Part shown: positions 49,198 to 51,713 of the stretch, in pieces | Layout: every line of letters begins with the position of its first letter | Numbering within the stretch: the stretch's first letter is position 1 | NCBI GenBank assembly: GCA_001799565.1 | Contig: MGTS01000007.1 | Location: 1-51,713 of the forward strand | From: Elusimicrobia bacterium GWA2_51_34 | Lineage (GTDB): Bacteria; Elusimicrobiota; Elusimicrobia; Elusimicrobiales; UBA9959 | Direction: 5' to 3' | DNA length: 51,713 nucleotides | Notes under the pieces: generated by a model | Told to the model about the DNA's origin: nothing | Databases searched by the model: none | The model's input: the letters and a program-made list of their open reading frames with translations, nothing else | Made by a program: the position numbers and the translations under genes

Positions 49198-51713
49198 ATG
49201 CGGATGCATATAAAAAAGCACTTCTCCCGAAAGATAGTTTTTTTAACGAGTTTGTGTGTCACTGCCGGTTTTATCGCTCCCGCGCTTCAAGCTCAAACAT
49301 ACGTAGATTCAATAACTCCCGATTCCGGCTATAATACCGGGCCTGTAGACATAACAGATTTACACAGCGACGCGGGTTTTTTAAGCGGCTCTGCTGTGGC
49401 GCTTACCCGCGCCGGCGAGGCGGATATCGCGGCTACCGGCGTGAACGTGGTCGGTTCTACCCGGATAACCTGCGCGTTCGATCTTTCAGGTAAAACTACG
49501 GGCCAATGGAACGTGGTGGTGACCACCGGATCGTTCAGCCAGACCTTGAACACCGGTTTCGAGATCCGGCTGATGCAGGTGGATTCTATCGTGCCGCCGA
49601 CCGGTTATAACACGGGGTCTGTCAATATTACCGATCTGCACGGCGCGGGTTTTGTAACGGGTTCTACTGTGGCGCTTACCCGCGACGGCGAAGCAGATAT
49701 TGCGGCTACCGGAGTGAACGTGGAAAGTTCCACCCGAATAACCTGCGCGTTCGATCTGACCGGTAAAACGACGGGCCAATGGAACGTGGTGGTGACCACC
49801 GGATCGTTCAGCCAGACCTTGACCACCGGTTTCACGATTCAGTTGATGCAGGTAGTCGACATTACGCCTTCGGACGGTTATAACACCGGTTCTGTTAATA
49901 TTACCGATCTACACGGCGCTGGTTTTGTAACGGGTTCTACTGTTGCGCTTACCCGCGACGGAGAGGCGGATATCCCGGCTACCGATGTTAACGTGGTAAG
50001 TTCCACCCGGGTAACCTGCGCGTTTGACCTGTCCGGTAAAACTACGGGCCAATGGAACGTGGTGGTGACAACCGGGTCGTTTAGCCAGGTTTTAAACGCC
50101 GGTTTTGAGATCCGGCTGATGCAGGTGGATTCTATCGCACCCTCGGCCGGTTATAACACGGGGTCTGTCAATATCACCGATCTGCACGGAGCTGGTTTTG
50201 TGGACGGGTCTACGGTGGCGCTTACCCGCGACGGCTATGCGGATATCCAGGCTACGGGAGTAAACGTGGTAAGTTCCACCCGGGTAACCTGCGCGTTCGA
50301 TCTGTCAGGTAAAACAACGGGCCAATGGAACGTGGTGGTGACAACCGGGGCATTCAGCCGGACTTTGACCACCGCTTTCGAGATCAGACTGATGCAGGTA
50401 ATCACCATTACTCCGTCGGACGGTTATAACACGGGGTCTGTCAATATCACCGATCTGCACGGAGCTGGTTTTGTGGACGGGTCTACGGTGGCGCTTACCC
50501 GCGACGGAGAGGCGGATATCCCGGCTACCGATGTTAACGTGGTAAGTTCCACCCGGGTAACCTGCGCGTTCGATCTTTCAGGTAAAACTACGGGCCAATG
50601 GAACGTGGTGGTGACCACCGGATCGTTCAGCCAGACCTTGAACACCGGTTTCACGATTAAGTTGATGGAGGTAATCGCCATTACGCCGTCGGACGGTTAT
50701 AACACCGGGCCGGTCAGCATCACCGATCTGCACGGCGCTGGTTTTGTGGCTGGTTCTACGGTGGCGCTTACCCGCGACGGCTATGCGGACATCCCGGCTA
50801 CCGGCGTGAACGTGGTCAGTTCCACCCGTATAACCTGCGCGTTTGATCTGTCAGGTAAAACAACGGGCCAATGGAATGTGGTGGTGACCACTGGGGCATT
50901 TGGCCAGACTTTGACCACCGGTTTCACGATTCAGTTGATGCAGGTAGTCGACATTACGCCTTCGGCCGGTTATAACACCGGTTCTGTTAATATCACCGAC
51001 CTGCATGGGGCAGGTTTTGTGGCCGGGTCTACCGTGGCGCTTACCCGAGACGGAGAGGCGGATATTCCGGCTACGGGAGTAAGCGTGGTCAGTTCCACCC
51101 AGATAACCTGCGCGTTTGATCTGTCGGGTAAAACTACGGGCCAATGGAACGTGGTGGTGACCACCGGGGCATTCAGCCAGACTTTGAATGCCGGTTTCAC
51201 GAACCAACTGATGCAGGTGGATTTTATCACACCTTCGGACGGTTATAACACCGGTTCTGTCAATATTACCGATCTGCACGGCGCGGGTTTTGTGGCCGGG
51301 TCTACCGTGGCGCTTACCCGAGACGGAGAGGCGGATATTCCGGCTACGGGAGTAAGCGTGGTCAGTTCCACACAGATAACCTGCGCGTTTGATCTGTCCG
51401 GTAAAACAACGGGCCAATGGAACGTGGTGGTAACCACCGGGTCGTTTATCCAGACTTTGACCTCCAGTTTCACGATCCAGCTGATGCAGGTGGATTTTAT
51501 CACACCTTCGGACGGTTATAACACCGGTTCTGTTAATATCACCGATCTACACGGCGCTGGTTTTGTAACGGGTTCTACTGTTGCGCTTACCCGCGACGGC
51601 GAGGCGGACATCCCGGCTACCGATGTGAACGTGGTAAGTTCCACCCGGGTAACCTGCGCGTTTGATCTGTCGGGTAAAACTACTGGCCAATGGAACGTGG
51701 TGGTAACCACCGG
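49198..51713 (+). CDS. Surface protein of tandem 91-residue IPT/TIG-like repeats, partial
   Basis: The frame opens at ATG 49198 and is still open at the window end. A signal peptide (KIVFLTSLCVTAGFIAPALQAQ) is followed directly by tandem repeats starting near residue 36. Each has ITPSDGYNTGSVNITDLHG, then GSTVALTRDGEADI, STRITCAFDLSGKTTGQW and NVVVTTGSFSQTL. The Tyr-Asn-Thr block recurs at 49330, 49606, 49879, 50152, 50425, 50698, 50971, 51244 and 51517, so the period is 273 nt after a first 276-nt unit. The fold resembles IPT/TIG immunoglobulin-like domains used in adhesins. High DNA identity between units indicates recent duplication or gene conversion. Confidence 0.9.
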   Translation, partial: MRMHIKKHFSRKIVFLTSLCVTAGFIAPALQAQTYVDSITPDSGYNTGPVDITDLHSDAGFLSGSAVALTRAGEADIAATGVNVVGSTRITCAFDLSGKTTGQWNVVVTTGSFSQTLNTGFEIRLMQVDSIVPPTGYNTGSVNITDLHGAGFVTGSTVALTRDGEADIAATGVNVESSTRITCAFDLTGKTTGQWNVVVTTGSFSQTLTTGFTIQLMQVVDITPSDGYNTGSVNITDLHGAGFVTGSTVALTRDGEADIPATDVNVVSSTRVTCAFDLSGKTTGQWNVVVTTGSFSQVLNAGFEIRLMQVDSIAPSAGYNTGSVNITDLHGAGFVDGSTVALTRDGYADIQATGVNVVSSTRVTCAFDLSGKTTGQWNVVVTTGAFSRTLTTAFEIRLMQVITITPSDGYNTGSVNITDLHGAGFVDGSTVALTRDGEADIPATDVNVVSSTRVTCAFDLSGKTTGQWNVVVTTGSFSQTLNTGFTIKLMEVIAITPSDGYNTGPVSITDLHGAGFVAGSTVALTRDGYADIPATGVNVVSSTRITCAFDLSGKTTGQWNVVVTTGAFGQTLTTGFTIQLMQVVDITPSAGYNTGSVNITDLHGAGFVAGSTVALTRDGEADIPATGVSVVSSTQITCAFDLSGKTTGQWNVVVTTGAFSQTLNAGFTNQLMQVDFITPSDGYNTGSVNITDLHGAGFVAGSTVALTRDGEADIPATGVSVVSSTQITCAFDLSGKTTGQWNVVVTTGSFIQTLTSSFTIQLMQVDFITPSDGYNTGSVNITDLHGAGFVTGSTVALTRDGEADIPATDVNVVSSTRVTCAFDLSGKTTGQWNVVVTT
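49303..51713 (+). repeat. Tandem 273-bp DNA repeat, at least 8.5 copies
   Basis: Nine starts of the unit are visible, with the last cut by the window end. Variation is confined to a few codons (for example SGY/TGY/DGY, IAATGV/IPATDV). Long reverse-strand ORFs over this region are shadows of the repeats. Confidence 0.95.

Noticed and set aside
49329-51710. Series of reverse-strand ORFs over the end of the window
   Set aside because: They are shadows of the plus-strand tandem repeat gene, which has a start, a signal peptide and a conserved frame.

Overview
The window looks like a chromosomal segment of a Gram-negative (diderm) bacterium of roughly balanced G+C. Diderm markers are an LptF/LptG permease, an FtsX/EnvC-like/CtpA cell-separation cluster and a PorV-like outer-membrane barrel. 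The gene mix (ORF6N and BRO-N proteins, a GxxExxY protein, PorV-like protein, many short-word intergenic repeats) is what I would expect of Elusimicrobiota or a similar little-cultured phylum. That placement is inference; no rRNA or marker alignment was possible.

Layout. 0-2.9 kb: a GT2 glycosyltransferase and an LptF/G permease. 3.1-5.4 kb: a scrambled zone with an ORF6N pseudogene, a truncated ORF6N gene abutting a fragment of a second cas3, an intact ORF6N gene, a NYN-domain nuclease, and two copies of a 36-bp element. 5.4-14.7 kb: a complete type I-E CRISPR-Cas operon, cas3-cse1-cse2-cas7e-cas5e-cas6e-[BRO-N gene]-cas1-cas2. The BRO-N gene is translationally coupled to cas1. 14.7-18.5 kb: leader and a CRISPR array of 61 repeats and 60 spacers. 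18.6-23.8 kb (minus strand): transketolase, a Nudix hydrolase, and a large membrane/TPR/thioredoxin fusion. 24-32.4 kb: MFS transporter, two L,D-transpeptidase-fold proteins, a coiled-coil protein with a ZapA-like protein, RarA, XseA/XseB, TlyA. 32.4-36.9 kb: a frameshifted GxxExxY gene, radical SAM/SPASM protein, methyltransferase, small Cys/Gly-rich lipoprotein-like peptide, and a TrmA/RlmD-type RNA methyltransferase. 37-49 kb: Cache-like membrane sensor, a structured leader with a secreted protein, FtsX, EnvC-like, CtpA, TsaD, solute-binding-like protein, GAF-GGDEF protein, PorV-like barrel. 49.2 kb to the end: a surface protein of tandem 91-residue IPT/TIG-like repeats, running off the window.

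Three patterns are not explained by the gene list. (1) All four ORF6N/BRO-N genes or remnants around the cas operon carry an inverted repeat with a 3-nt centre inside the DNA-binding domain. Arm sequences differ from gene to gene while pairing is kept. (2) From 20 kb to 48 kb most intergenic gaps hold an inverted pair of arms built from degenerate 6-9 nt words, with a different vocabulary at each site. The arm often ends right at the next start codon, and several arms spill into coding ends. A GxxExxY gene lies inside one such pair. No example lies between 2.9 and 20 kb. (3) Small mobile-looking hairpins (two families) occur between genes and also in frame inside genes, including tsaD.
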